The notes below the pieces were generated by a model. That model saw only the letters and a list, made by a program, of their open reading frames with translations. It made no database searches and was not told the origin of the DNA. Positions 33,115 to 41,847 of a DNA stretch of 64,000 bases are shown here, piece by piece; positions within the stretch are counted from its first letter, which is position 1; each line of letters begins with the position of its first letter. Origin of the DNA: Planococcus liqunii (GTDB lineage Bacteria > Bacillota > Bacilli > Bacillales_A > Planococcaceae); the NCBI RefSeq assembly GCF_030413595.1, contig NZ_CP129238.1, positions 868,001 to 932,000 of the forward strand, read 5' to 3'. Made by a program: the position numbers and the translations under genes.

Positions 33115-34123
33115 TTTTTGGGGCAGTGCTGTTTTAAATAACTTCTTGCAGGCCATACGTCATCAAGTATTTGTTTTTGCTGGGATGGCTGTCATATTCG
33201 GTTTGATTTTTGTGTTGGGCCGCCTGCCCCTCGACCTTTTTCTCTATACTATGGAGTTATCGCTGTTCTTGTTTACTGTGTTTTTGCTTGTCCAGTATAT
33301 TCGATATACAAAGCGCTACGAGAGATTGCAGGAACTCCAGACAGCAAACAGCGACAAAGTGGAAAAGCTTTTAGAAAGTGTGGATCCTGCTGACAAATTA
33401 TACATAGAAAAATTAGCGGCAGTGATGAGGGAACAGCGTGAAGCAGAAACAGCCTATGCAGACCGGCAAACCAATCAACTGGATTATTTCACTTTATGGC
33501 TGCATCAAATCAAGACGCCGATTTCTGCGATCAGTTTGCTGAACCAAAGTTCCAGCGGGAAAGAGGCAAGGCAGATTTCACAGGAATTGCTTAGGCTAGA
33601 GGATTATACCCATATGGCATTAAATTATGTGAAGCTGGAAGAACCGGGTTCTGAACTTGATTTGAGCCAGGTGGACCTTGATGGTGTTATTAAAAAAGCT
33701 CTCAAAAAATATTCTATTTTGTTTATCTACAACGGCATTAAATTAGAATACGAACCGCTTCAGATGACTGTTTTATCCGATGAAAAATGGCTGCAAAATT
33801 TGCTTGAACAGTTGATATCCAACAGCTTGAAATACACGCCAAACGGCAAAATCTCCATTTACAAAGATTCAGAGAAAGAAGGAAGGCTGATCATTGAAGA
33901 TACGGGCATCGGCATTCGCCCTGAAGATTTGCCGAAGATTTTCAACAAGGGCTATTCAGGTTTCAATGGCCGTCTTTATGAAAAATCGACGGGACTAGGA
34001 TTGTTTCTCAGCAGAAAAATCTGTGAACGGTTGGGGTATAAGCTCGATATTCAGTCGGAACTAGGCAAAGGAACAAAGGTGCTGATCGATCTGTCGAGAG
34101 AGGAATTACGGGTATTTGATTGA
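33107..34123 (+). CDS. bceS-like: Bce-type intramembrane-sensing histidine kinase
   Basis: 338 residues. Two membrane helices (about 22-40 and 44-66) with only a few residues between them leave no extracellular sensor, the hallmark of BceS-type kinases, which learn of the antibiotic through the BceAB transporter. The H box is LWLHQIKTPISAI with His133. The ATPase domain shows LISNSLKYTPNGK (N box), IIEDTGIGI (G1) and STGLGLFLSRKICE (G2). It overlaps the response regulator gene by 8 bases. No transporter gene follows directly, unlike the usual bceRSAB order. Confidence 0.9.
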   Translation: MRSFWGSAVLNNFLQAIRHQVFVFAGMAVIFGLIFVLGRLPLDLFLYTMELSLFLFTVFLLVQYIRYTKRYERLQELQTANSDKVEKLLESVDPADKLYIEKLAAVMREQREAETAYADRQTNQLDYFTLWLHQIKTPISAISLLNQSSSGKEARQISQELLRLEDYTHMALNYVKLEEPGSELDLSQVDLDGVIKKALKKYSILFIYNGIKLEYEPLQMTVLSDEKWLQNLLEQLISNSLKYTPNGKISIYKDSEKEGRLIIEDTGIGIRPEDLPKIFNKGYSGFNGRLYEKSTGLGLFLSRKICERLGYKLDIQSELGKGTKVLIDLSREELRVFD

Positions 34124-34259
34124 GGAACGAGAATGCAGTTGGATAAAGAGAAAAGAACCAAAAACAGAAAAACGATTGGTGATTTTAGTAGAAAGTCGGA
34201 TGAAACTTAAAAAACACGAACTATAAATAGATAATAAGATATAAATGTTCGTTTTTGTG

Positions 34260-34288
34260 TTGACTCCCTGTTGGGTGCTTGTTATATT
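34260..34288 (+). promoter_or_regulatory. sigma-A promoter of the riboswitch transcript
   Basis: TTGACT (34260-34265), 17-bp spacer, TATATT (34283-34288). Transcription would start about 20 bp before the purine aptamer. Confidence 0.8.
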
Positions 34289-34312
34289 AGCAAAGTGTTA
34301 AAAATGAATAAT

Positions 34313-34494
34313 AATTCTCGTATATGCCCGGTAATATGGTCCGGGCGTTTCTACCAAGTTCCCAAAAAATGAACTGGACTACGGGTTGAAGTATTTGGCG
34401 ATGGCGATTTTAACCGACTATTGGTTTGCCTCGTTCACACTTTAACTTTGCAGGTCCAGAAGGTTAGCGCAAGCTAACTTCTCTGGCTTTTTTT
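34313..34494 (+). ncRNA. purine riboswitch, guanine type, with terminator
   Basis: The aptamer begins TTCTCGTATAT; P2 is GCCCGG/CCGGGC with the loop TAATATGGT; the joining segment is GTTTCTACC; P3 is CAAGTTC/GAACTGG; the P1 side closes with GGACTACGG. The base that selects the ligand is C (ACTACG rather than ATTACG), which in known purine riboswitches gives guanine/hypoxanthine recognition. A terminator (CCAGAAGGTTAGC/GCTAACTTCTCTGG with T7, 34456-34494) follows. Guanine binding should switch off the nucleosidase-like gene downstream. Confidence 0.93.
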
Positions 34495-34540
34495 GTGTGG
34501 ACAGCCGTGGGGAGGACTTAACAACTAGGAGGAAGACAGC

Positions 34541-35413
34541 ATGAGAAAAGTGAAAACCTATCAAATTTGGGTACTGGCAATGGCGATCTTGCTAATTCTT
34601 GCAGGATGCAGTTCAACAGGCGAAACAGAAGCGAAAGAAAAACCGCAACGTCCGATTTTAATTCAAGGGCCAATGCCGATTGAAGCGGAAAAGTTTGCTG
34701 AACGTTTGGAAAATGTGAAAGTAGAAGAAGCAGGGTCGACCTTTGAATTTTACATTGGGACAGTGGAAGGGTATCCGGTGATTGTAACCAAGACAGGGAA
34801 AGGGACGGCAAATACCGGTGCCGCAACTGCATTGGCCATTGAAAAATACAATCCCGCAGCAATCATCAACCAAGGAACATCAGGCGGACACGATCCAGCA
34901 CTGAACGTCTTTGATATTGTGCTTGGCGAACGTTCTGTAAATATAGGAGCTTTGAAAACAGGGGATTTAGCAAAAGGTGAAGGCATCGAGCCAACGGAAT
35001 GGAAGCCGATGGACTTGATGGCTTCAGAAGGCAGTGCCGGAGAAGATCCGGATGCTGAAAATATCCGTTACTATGAAGGCGACAAAGAATTATTGGCTGC
35101 AGCTAATGCAGTAAAAGATACGCATACTAAAGGGAAAGTTGTAGAAGGAACAATCGGTTCCGCTGATTTCTGGAACAATGAAGTGGACCGCATCAATTGG
35201 ATCCATGAGAAATATGGCACCTCTGTTGAAGAAATGGAAACTGCATCCGCTGCGCAAATTTCTGCAGCATACGATATTCCATTCCTCGGCATTCGCATTT
35301 TATCAAATAATAAAACAAACGACGGTGCTTACAATCCGGATACAGCAGCAGCGAATCAGGATTATGTGTTTGAAGTGGTAAAAGAATACATTTCCAGTCT
35401 TTCAAGCAAGTAA
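34541..35413 (+). CDS. extracytoplasmic nucleosidase-like lipoprotein (MTA/SAH nucleosidase fold)
   Basis: 290 residues. A lipoprotein signal peptide ends LAGC (Cys23). The rest is the PNP/MTAN fold: LIQGPMPIEAEKF, with Glu48 at the position of MTAN Glu12; NQGTSGG; GSADFWN; VEEMETASAAQ with Glu233 at catalytic Glu174; and RILSNNK, where MTAN has Ser-Asp and this protein Ser255-Asn256. It thus keeps the ribose and catalytic glutamates but lacks the Asp that protonates adenine N7; Asn here is typical of 6-oxopurine phosphorylases. With the guanine riboswitch upstream, the likely role is release of guanine or hypoxanthine from nucleosides outside the cell. Database names for such proteins as MTA/SAH nucleosidase may be misleading. 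Confidence 0.82.
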   Translation: MRKVKTYQIWVLAMAILLILAGCSSTGETEAKEKPQRPILIQGPMPIEAEKFAERLENVKVEEAGSTFEFYIGTVEGYPVIVTKTGKGTANTGAATALAIEKYNPAAIINQGTSGGHDPALNVFDIVLGERSVNIGALKTGDLAKGEGIEPTEWKPMDLMASEGSAGEDPDAENIRYYEGDKELLAAANAVKDTHTKGKVVEGTIGSADFWNNEVDRINWIHEKYGTSVEEMETASAAQISAAYDIPFLGIRILSNNKTNDGAYNPDTAAANQDYVFEVVKEYISSLSSK

Positions 35414-35450
35414 GTAAATTAAAAGATGCCTATAAAAACATATAAGGTTT

Positions 35451-35485
35451 GAAGGCTATCGAGTGTTTCTCGATAGCCTTTTTCT
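35451..35485. terminator. bidirectional terminator
   Basis: AAGGCTATCGAG and CTCGATAGCCTTTTT between the nucleosidase-like gene and the convergent 151-residue gene. Confidence 0.85.
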
Positions 35486-35537
35486 TTTCGCTTCATGTGG
35501 CCGCTTTCCACTGCGCCTTCACTCGGGTCTGAAAGTT

Positions 35538-35993
35538 TCAATGCCAATTCATCTGTTCAATCAATCGCGCAATCAGAATCTGGAAATCGCGTTCGGGATA
35601 GCGTTCCTTGCTCTTCTTGAGTTCTTCAGCAGCATAGCTGGCTGCTTCTTCGTAGTTCGAGTGGGTAGCTACAGCGCCTTGGCTTGTGTACATGGGAGAA
35701 GTTCCATTGATCTGCACAAACCGGAATGTTATATAAGGGCGTTGCTCATTTGGATGTTTCGTATCTTCAGATGTCAAAACATCATTTTCCCCAAAGTAAG
35801 ACTGCTGATTTTCGGTGGCCAGGCCGATGCGCTTCAATAGCCACAAGGCGGTGTAGCCCATCGGTGCTTCTTCACGCAGGTTGTGGAAAATTTCTGGAAT
35901 CGTCTGGGCAACTTTTGGGAACGGGTTTGCTCCATTCGTTAAGTAGACAAAATAAGCAGGAGCGGATTGGTCTTTCAGTAACTTTTCAATCAT
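35538..35993 (-). CDS. hypothetical protein
   Basis: 151 residues, soluble, acidic, no signal peptide or cysteine. It opens LLKDQSAPAYFVYLTNGANP and has a charged C-terminal helix (EEAASYAAEELKKSKERYPE). I recognise no family. GGAGGCAGACCA precedes the start at 35993. It faces the nucleosidase-like gene and is divergent from the BceAB-like operon. Confidence 0.65.
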   Translation of the reverse strand: MIEKLLKDQSAPAYFVYLTNGANPFPKVAQTIPEIFHNLREEAPMGYTALWLLKRIGLATENQQSYFGENDVLTSEDTKHPNEQRPYITFRFVQINGTSPMYTSQGAVATHSNYEEAASYAAEELKKSKERYPERDFQILIARLIEQMNWH

Positions 35994-36109
35994 TGGTCTG
36001 CCTCCTAAAAAATTGCTTTATAAAGAAACAAAGGTCTCTAAGAATAGTATAACAATAAAATCGAAACAACCTTCAGAGTTCCCTTTATTTGGATTTGGAG
36101 AGGTTGAAA

Positions 36110-36135
36110 GGTATCTTACGATTTCGTAAGATACC
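36110..36135. promoter_or_regulatory. perfect 12-bp palindrome, candidate BceR operator
   Basis: GGTATCTTACGA-TT-TCGTAAGATACC. Its centre reads TTACG-N4-CGTAA, the same architecture as the TNACA-N4-TGTAA sites reported for BceR-like regulators. It lies about 60 bp upstream of TATAGT (36183-36188), a -10 without a good -35, as expected of an activated promoter. Because TTTTT follows, it could instead act as a terminator. Confidence 0.55.
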
Positions 36136-36210
36136 TTTTTCGATTGTAAGAAACGGTACAGGCAGTCCGCATTTTTCTGTCGTATAGTTAAAAGCAAGGA
36201 GGGGTTAACA

Positions 36211-36978
36211 ATGGCCTTATTAGAAATTAAGAATCTGAAAAAAGTATATACGGCTCGTTTTTCCAACCAGCAAACCGAAGCACTATCGACGGTCAACTTC
36301 TCAGTGAAAAAAGGCGAGTTCGTCTCCATCATGGGCGAGTCGGGTTCCGGGAAAACGACGCTTCTGAATATCATTTCGACTTTGGACGAGGCGACTGGCG
36401 GAGAAGTTTATCTCGAAGGTAAGCCCCTATCCAACATTAAAGACAAAGAAATATCCGCTTTCCGCCGGAACACCTTGGGCTTTGTGTTCCAGGACTTTAA
36501 TTTGCTGGATAATTTTACAATCAAAGACAACGTTCTGCTGCCGCTCGTGCTGTCAAAAACTCCGGTAGCGGAAATGGAAGAGCGGCTGATCCCCATTGTC
36601 CGCAAGCTTGGAATTGAAGCCCATATCAACAAATACCCATATGAAGTTTCAGGCGGACAAAAGCAGCGGGTAGCTGTGGCGCGGGCATTGATCACACAAC
36701 CGAAAATCATTCTGGCAGACGAACCGACCGGTGCGCTCGATTCGAAGGCTTCACAAAACTTAATGGAAATATTAAAGGGGATCAATGAAACAGGCCAGAC
36801 GATTTTGATGGTCACACACAGTACGCGCGCAGCAAGTTTTTCAAGCCGGGTCTTATTCATCCGCGATGGATCCGTCTACCACGAAATTTACCGCGGCGAG
36901 CAGACTTCGGACGAATTCATGGAGCGCATTTCCCAATCATTGACGGTGTTGTCGAGCCGGGGTGGAAAAGATGAATAG
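36211..36978 (+). CDS. bceA-like: Bce-type ABC transporter, ATP-binding protein
   Basis: 255 residues. Walker A GESGSGKTT (42-50), signature VSGGQKQRVAVARAL, Walker B IILADEPTGALDSKA and the switch His in VTHSTRAA are intact. The opening ALLEIKNLKKVYTARF and the position of the gene before a large FtsX-type permease identify the Peptide-7 exporter family, which frees cell-wall precursors from antibiotics such as bacitracin and signals to BceS. AAGGAGGGG precedes the ATG; its end overlaps the permease gene by 17 bases. Confidence 0.93.
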   Translation: MALLEIKNLKKVYTARFSNQQTEALSTVNFSVKKGEFVSIMGESGSGKTTLLNIISTLDEATGGEVYLEGKPLSNIKDKEISAFRRNTLGFVFQDFNLLDNFTIKDNVLLPLVLSKTPVAEMEERLIPIVRKLGIEAHINKYPYEVSGGQKQRVAVARALITQPKIILADEPTGALDSKASQNLMEILKGINETGQTILMVTHSTRAASFSSRVLFIRDGSVYHEIYRGEQTSDEFMERISQSLTVLSSRGGKDE

Positions 36979-38947
36979 CCGCTTTTTCATTTCTTTGGCC
37001 GTTCGCAACATCAAATCGAACCAGCAACTGTATATGCCTTATTTGCTGTCGTCGACCGCGATTATCACGATGTTCTATTTGATGTCTTCTCTTTTAACGA
37101 ATAAATTCGTCCAGGAACGTTCAAGTGTGTTGCCGACGCTTTTTGCAATGGGGACGATTGTCATTGGAATTTTTTCGTTTATCTTTATTTTGTATATCAA
37201 TAGTTTTTTGATCAAAAGAAGAAAAAAGGAGATCGGCCTCTACGGAATACTGGGCTTGGAGAAAAAGCATGTGGCGAAAATCTTGTTTTTTGAGACGCTC
37301 ATCACGACGTTTGTGAGCATTGCCGGAGCGCTGATTTTAGGGCAGATTTTTGGGCGCTTGTTTTTCATGCTGCTGAATTATCTGCTCCGTTTGCCGACAA
37401 ATATCAATTATTCGACAAGCCCGATGACGGCTTTGGTCACGGCAGGCTTGTTCGCTGGAGTTTTTGCGATTACCTATCTGTACAACGTCAGCCAGTTTAC
37501 ATTCGCCAATCCGATTAAATTGTTGAAAGGCAAAAAAGAAGGGGAAAAAGAACCGAAAGGATCGATTCTCCTCTTTGTCTTGTCTATCGTTTTGATAGGT
37601 TGGGGCTACGGCATTTCGCTGACAATTGCCGACCCGCTCAGCGCGATTTCAAAGTTTTTCCTTGCAGTCCTGCTGGTTATTATGGGAACCTATTTACTGT
37701 TTATCACGGGCTCGATTTATATTTTGAAGGCGCTGAAGAAAAACAAACGGATCTACTATCGGCCGGGGCCGTTCATCTCCATTTCAGGCATGTTGTACCG
37801 GATGAAGCAAAATGCGGTGGGGTTAGCGAATATCTGTATTTTGGCTTCGATGGTGATCATTGCCGTGTCGACAACAGTCACTATTTTTGTAGGGACAGAA
37901 GAAACATTGGAAAATCGTTTTCCGAATGAGAACAATATGACCCTTAACGGGACAGACTTATCACAGGAAGAGCTGAATACACAATTTGTGGGGCTTCAGG
38001 GCAAGTTCCGTGAAGAAGCACAGAAAATGGAGCTTAAAGTGACAGACATGGAAAGTTATCGCTACTTGACTGTGTTTGGTAATTTGGAAGGCGATCGCCT
38101 CGTATTTGAAGAAGGGTTCCCGGCAGCCAATGCCCCTTTATATATCCAGGTGCTCTTATTGGAAGACTTTAATGAAATGGCTGGAAAACAGGTCGAGCTT
38201 TCAGAAGGCGAAGCGCTGTACTACCATTCAGAGGGAGCTCTCAATCAGCAGAATATTGTAATCGGGGATCAGAAGTTCAATTTGAAGGAAGCCGACTACG
38301 ATTTTGAAGGCGAAGCGGCAATTGTCACGACAATGGTTCTGATTGTTCCTGAACTTTCCCAGATCGAAATGATTTCGGAAATTAATAAGAAGGAACTTCC
38401 GCAGGGCAACCCAGCGAGCATTGATGCCTTCATCGGCTGGAATACAGACGGGACCAATGCGCAAAAGAAAGCATTTGGCGAGCAGATGAAACAGTTATCG
38501 TTCGGTTCCGAATCGCTCAGTTTCGAATCCAGAGAGGCATTTCGGGAGGAATGGTACAGCATGAATGGCGGGTTCCTGTTTCTCGGGATATTCCTTGGAT
38601 TGCTGTTTATGATCGGCACAGTCTTGATCACTTATTTCAAGCAAGTATCGGAAGGCTTTGATGACCGGGAGAAATTCCAAATCATGCAAAAAGTAGGCCT
38701 CGACAAAGACATGATCCACGAATCGACCCGTTCACAAATTGTCTGGATGTTCCTGCTGCCAATCGTCACAGCTACCATCCATGTCATTTTTGCCTATCCC
38801 ATTGTCCGCAAAATGCTGACGGTGTTCGGTGTGACGAGTGAAATCACCTGGCTGTTGTCGTTCACAGGAGTCGTAATTGCATTCAGCGCCATTTACTGGA
38901 TGATTTACCGCATCACTTCAAGAGTCTATTACAGTATTGTGAAATAA
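36962..38947 (+). CDS. bceB-like: Bce-type ABC transporter, permease
   Basis: 661 residues, ten predicted membrane helices. The N-terminal FISLAVRNIKSNQQLYMPYL, the RRKKEIGLYGILGLEK FtsX-like segment and the long extracellular domain (about residues 310-530) between helices VII and VIII are diagnostic for BceB. That large domain is thought to contact the peptide antibiotic or its lipid target. An alternative start a few codons downstream (ATGAATAGC at 36971) would have the Shine-Dalgarno GGGGTGG and may be the true one. Confidence 0.93.
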   Translation: MEKMNSRFFISLAVRNIKSNQQLYMPYLLSSTAIITMFYLMSSLLTNKFVQERSSVLPTLFAMGTIVIGIFSFIFILYINSFLIKRRKKEIGLYGILGLEKKHVAKILFFETLITTFVSIAGALILGQIFGRLFFMLLNYLLRLPTNINYSTSPMTALVTAGLFAGVFAITYLYNVSQFTFANPIKLLKGKKEGEKEPKGSILLFVLSIVLIGWGYGISLTIADPLSAISKFFLAVLLVIMGTYLLFITGSIYILKALKKNKRIYYRPGPFISISGMLYRMKQNAVGLANICILASMVIIAVSTTVTIFVGTEETLENRFPNENNMTLNGTDLSQEELNTQFVGLQGKFREEAQKMELKVTDMESYRYLTVFGNLEGDRLVFEEGFPAANAPLYIQVLLLEDFNEMAGKQVELSEGEALYYHSEGALNQQNIVIGDQKFNLKEADYDFEGEAAIVTTMVLIVPELSQIEMISEINKKELPQGNPASIDAFIGWNTDGTNAQKKAFGEQMKQLSFGSESLSFESREAFREEWYSMNGGFLFLGIFLGLLFMIGTVLITYFKQVSEGFDDREKFQIMQKVGLDKDMIHESTRSQIVWMFLLPIVTATIHVIFAYPIVRKMLTVFGVTSEITWLLSFTGVVIAFSAIYWMIYRITSRVYYSIVK

Positions 38948-38954
38948 ATTCATT

Positions 38955-38997
38955 GGAGAGCTGTTCGAGGACCCTGTCCCCTGAATGGCTCTTTTTT
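38955..38997 (+). terminator. probable terminator of the BceAB-like operon
   Basis: AGAGC...GCTCT with an inner GAGG/CCTC-type pairing, followed by TTTTTT. Confidence 0.55.
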
Positions 38998-39145
38998 CAG
39001 CCTAAAGACTGAAATGGTGTTCAAAATGAGCATATTAATACCTTTTTGTCTTATTTTCAAATAGCATTTACCTATAAAGGAAACGGAAACTATTCCCGCT
39101 TTCCAACAATGGCAACTGGGTATAGACCTTTAAGGAGGAATTCAT

Positions 39146-40267
39146 TTGAAAATTAAAACAGAAAACATATTCGAACCGTTTACATTTACATCGGGCTTAA
39201 CCGTGAAAAATCGGGTTATGATGGCGCCGATGACAATCTCCTCTTCAGATGCAAACGGAGACGCGACGGACGCCGAACTGGCGTATTACAATCGCCGGGC
39301 TAAAAGTGGACTGGGAGCTGTCATCACCGCTTGTGCATTCGTTGAACCGTTAGGCGCCGGATTCCCGGATTCCATTGGAGCGGACAGCGATGAGCGCATT
39401 CCAAGTTTGGTGCGATTGGCTGAATCCATCCACGACGGCGGAGCCAAAGCAATTCTTCAGATTTTCCATGCCGGCCGTATGTCCAATTCGAAATTGCTGA
39501 ACGGCGAACAGCCGGTGTCAGCAAGCAATATCGCGGCCCCGCGTCCGAATGCGGAAATACCGCGTGAAATGGCGCCTGAAGAAATCGAAGCCACGATTGC
39601 TGCTTTCGGTGAAGCCACAAGACGGGCGATACAGGCAGGATTCGACGGAGTCGAAATCCACGGAGCCAATACGTACTTGGTGCAGCAATTTTTCTCCCCT
39701 CATTCCAACCGCCGCAATGACAAATGGGGCGGGGATGTAAACGCACGGATGGCGTTTCCACTAGCGGTTATTGAATCAATTCAAGAAGCGGTGGCTAAAT
39801 ATGCCGAGAAGCCGTTTGTAATCGGCTACCGAATCAGCCCGGAAGAACGGGAAGAACCGGGCATTACGATGGACGACACACTGCTGTTTTTGTCGGCCAT
39901 CGTGGACAAAGGCATTGATTATATCCATGCATCTGTCGGCAATTTCTTCGGCGGATCCATACGGGAAGACGATGTCCGTTCGCGCGTGGAAATGATCCAG
40001 GAACATGTCGGAGACCGTGTGCCGGTCATCGGCGTCGGCAGCCTGCAGACGCTTGAACAAGTGAAAAAGGCGCTTGAAATCATGCCGCTTGTATCACTTG
40101 GCCATGCTTTGATCATGGATCCGGAATGGTTAGTGAAAGTGAAGAAAAGCCAGGAGAAAGAAATTTTCCAAGCGCTTCACCGCAGCAAAAAGGATGAACT
40201 GGATATTCCTGAAAACTTATGGAATATGGTTGCCAATGCACCAGGCTGGTTCCGCGTAGAAGACTGA
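39146..40267 (+). CDS. old-yellow-enzyme family NADH:flavin oxidoreductase
   Basis: 373 residues starting at a TTG with AAGGAGGAATTCAT upstream. FMN-binding TIM barrel: FEPFTFTSGLTVKNRVMMAP at the start, ILQIFHAGRMS with the conserved His, DGVEIHGANTYLVQQFFSPH (active-site His-x-x-Asn), NRRNDKWGG, and VPVIGVGSLQTLEQVKKALE for phosphate binding. These enzymes reduce activated C=C bonds or related substrates with NAD(P)H. No iron-sulfur domain is attached, so it is not a 2,4-dienoyl-CoA reductase. Single gene with a terminator. Confidence 0.9.
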   Translation: MKIKTENIFEPFTFTSGLTVKNRVMMAPMTISSSDANGDATDAELAYYNRRAKSGLGAVITACAFVEPLGAGFPDSIGADSDERIPSLVRLAESIHDGGAKAILQIFHAGRMSNSKLLNGEQPVSASNIAAPRPNAEIPREMAPEEIEATIAAFGEATRRAIQAGFDGVEIHGANTYLVQQFFSPHSNRRNDKWGGDVNARMAFPLAVIESIQEAVAKYAEKPFVIGYRISPEEREEPGITMDDTLLFLSAIVDKGIDYIHASVGNFFGGSIREDDVRSRVEMIQEHVGDRVPVIGVGSLQTLEQVKKALEIMPLVSLGHALIMDPEWLVKVKKSQEKEIFQALHRSKKDELDIPENLWNMVANAPGWFRVED

Positions 40268-40272
40268 GCGAA

Positions 40273-40314
40273 AAAAGCCGCGTTTCCAGTGAATATACTG
40301 GAAACGCGGCTTTT
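40273..40314. terminator. bidirectional terminator
   Basis: AAAAGCCGCGTTTCCAG and CTGGAAACGCGGCTTTT, a perfect 17-bp stem between convergent genes. Confidence 0.92.
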
Positions 40315-40325
40315 CTGCTGCGGAA

Positions 40326-40541
40326 TCATTGCGCGTCTTCTGAAAAAGACAGCCTTTTTTCGTGAAGAGCCTCGCGCAGAATTCTGATCGCTTTTGGCCC
40401 AACGCCGTGCAACTTCAAAAGATCTTTTTCTGAAACAGTGGTGAATTGCTCCAGATGCGTGAAGCCGGCGAGCAATAAAGCATTGGTTGCAGGGCGTCCT
40501 ATGCCCTGCGGCAAACTGTGTTCAACTTCCTGCTGTGCCAT
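40326..40541 (-). CDS. small helix-hairpin-helix DNA-binding protein
   Basis: 71 residues, nearly all a tandem HhH unit: LPQGIGRPATNALLLAGF and DLLKLHGVGPKAIRILREAL, where GIGRPA and GVGPKA are the hairpins that grip the DNA backbone. It resembles the C-terminal domain of RNA polymerase alpha and the small Cdd1-like proteins. Likely a non-specific DNA-binding protein; role unknown. GGAGGGATTAAA precedes the start. Confidence 0.82.
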   Translation of the reverse strand: MAQQEVEHSLPQGIGRPATNALLLAGFTHLEQFTTVSEKDLLKLHGVGPKAIRILREALHEKRLSFSEDAQ

Positions 40542-40667
40542 TTTAATCCCTCCAGCCCTTCTTGCTGTAAATATACTGCCAGCCTAAGAAAATTGCAATG
40601 CTTAGAATATCAGGGGCGATTCCTGAACTCTTGGAAAATAGGAATGCGGTCAATTCGTTATACCATT

Positions 40668-40700
40668 AAAAAGCTGCAGCCCATAAGTTTGGCTGCAGCT
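40668..40700 (-). terminator. terminator of the EamA transporter gene
   Basis: On the minus strand AGCTGCAGCC... GGGCTGCAGCTTTTT, just downstream of the stop at 40716. Confidence 0.85.
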
Positions 40701-40715
40701 ATCGTTTGGATGAAG

Positions 40716-41627
40716 TTACGAAGATTCGGCAGTCCGGCTTGAATGCATGCGCCGGCTTCTTCTGCTGAGCACATTGACGATCAATACCCCGGAGATGGCA
40801 ATCACTCCGCCGATAAGCGAAAGTCCGGTCGGCAGTTCATGCAGCCACATCCAGGCAACCAGGATCGCAACGGCCGGTTCCAAATAAATCATGCTCGATA
40901 CGGAGCTGGCACTGCTCAAAGACAAGGCAGTGGACCACGTGACATAAGCGATGGCAGCCGGGAAAATGCCGACATACAGCGTGGATAAATGGGCTTCCAG
41001 CGTCGCATTTTGCAGTGCTGTGAAAATGCCCGGCGAAAAGATGAAAAACGGCAATGTGCCGGCCCAAGTGAAATAAGCCGTCAGTTCGATTGCCGAGTAG
41101 CGCCCCAGCAAATTTTTCTGGTACACAAAAAAGATGGATGTCGCAAAAGCCGCAATCAGGACCAGCAAGGCGCCTTTATTGAGCGTCAGCGATGCGCCTG
41201 CAGCCCCAAACGCAATCAGGACAATGCCGATAAAGCCGACGCCAAGGCCGATCCAGCCGATTCCCGTCAAGCGCTCTTTCAGCACAACGGCTGCAATCAA
41301 TGCAGTGAAAATCGGCCCGGAGCCAACCAGCATGCCTGCGGTGCCGGCAGAAATGGTCTCCATCCCGAAAGTGACGCAGATATGGTAAATGCTGATGCCA
41401 ATCCAGCCAAGAACCAATATGCTCCAAATATCTTGCTTGCGTGGAAGCCGGAATTTCGTGCCGGGCCACAATGCATAAGCGAGGAATAGCAGCGAAGCAA
41501 TGACAAACCGCACCAAGACCATTTGTCCCGCATCGTAGCCGCCTTGCAAGCTAACGCGGATGGCTGCAAAAGATGATCCCCATATAAGAACTGAAAATAA
41601 TGCCAGTGAAAATGCTTTTGTATTCAA
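40716..41627 (-). CDS. EamA/DMT-family transporter
   Basis: 303 residues and ten membrane helices in two EamA repeats. The first starts FSLALFSVLIWGSSFAAIRV and the second around residue 150 with GALLVLIAAFATSIFFVYQK; PAVAILVAWMWLHELPTG near the end is the typical conserved turn. I chose the TTG at 41627 because GGAGG lies eight bases before it; an ATG 13 codons upstream has no ribosome site. Family members export amino acids or metabolites; substrate unknown. Confidence 0.88.
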   Translation of the reverse strand: MNTKAFSLALFSVLIWGSSFAAIRVSLQGGYDAGQMVLVRFVIASLLFLAYALWPGTKFRLPRKQDIWSILVLGWIGISIYHICVTFGMETISAGTAGMLVGSGPIFTALIAAVVLKERLTGIGWIGLGVGFIGIVLIAFGAAGASLTLNKGALLVLIAAFATSIFFVYQKNLLGRYSAIELTAYFTWAGTLPFFIFSPGIFTALQNATLEAHLSTLYVGIFPAAIAYVTWSTALSLSSASSVSSMIYLEPAVAILVAWMWLHELPTGLSLIGGVIAISGVLIVNVLSRRSRRMHSSRTAESS

Positions 41628-41847
41628 AAAATTTCCTCCAGTAAACACGATGTATTTATAAAACAACAGTTTCTATTATATTCGGAAAGGATGGAAATGT
41701 CTTTTATTCCATCCCTACGCTTGCTGTATAATGAAAAAATATTCCAGTTCCTCTTTTATATGTTTCAATAGTTCTATATTTTTATTAAAAAGCTTCATCT
41801 ATAATTTAAAGGGTAAAGGGAAATGGTGAGTGAAATGGGGGAAGACA

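Noticed and set aside
40989..41489. plus-strand 166-codon frame opposite the EamA transporter
   Set aside because: Composition (Ala, Gln, Asp, Arg, Cys) is the complement of a membrane protein and no motif is present.
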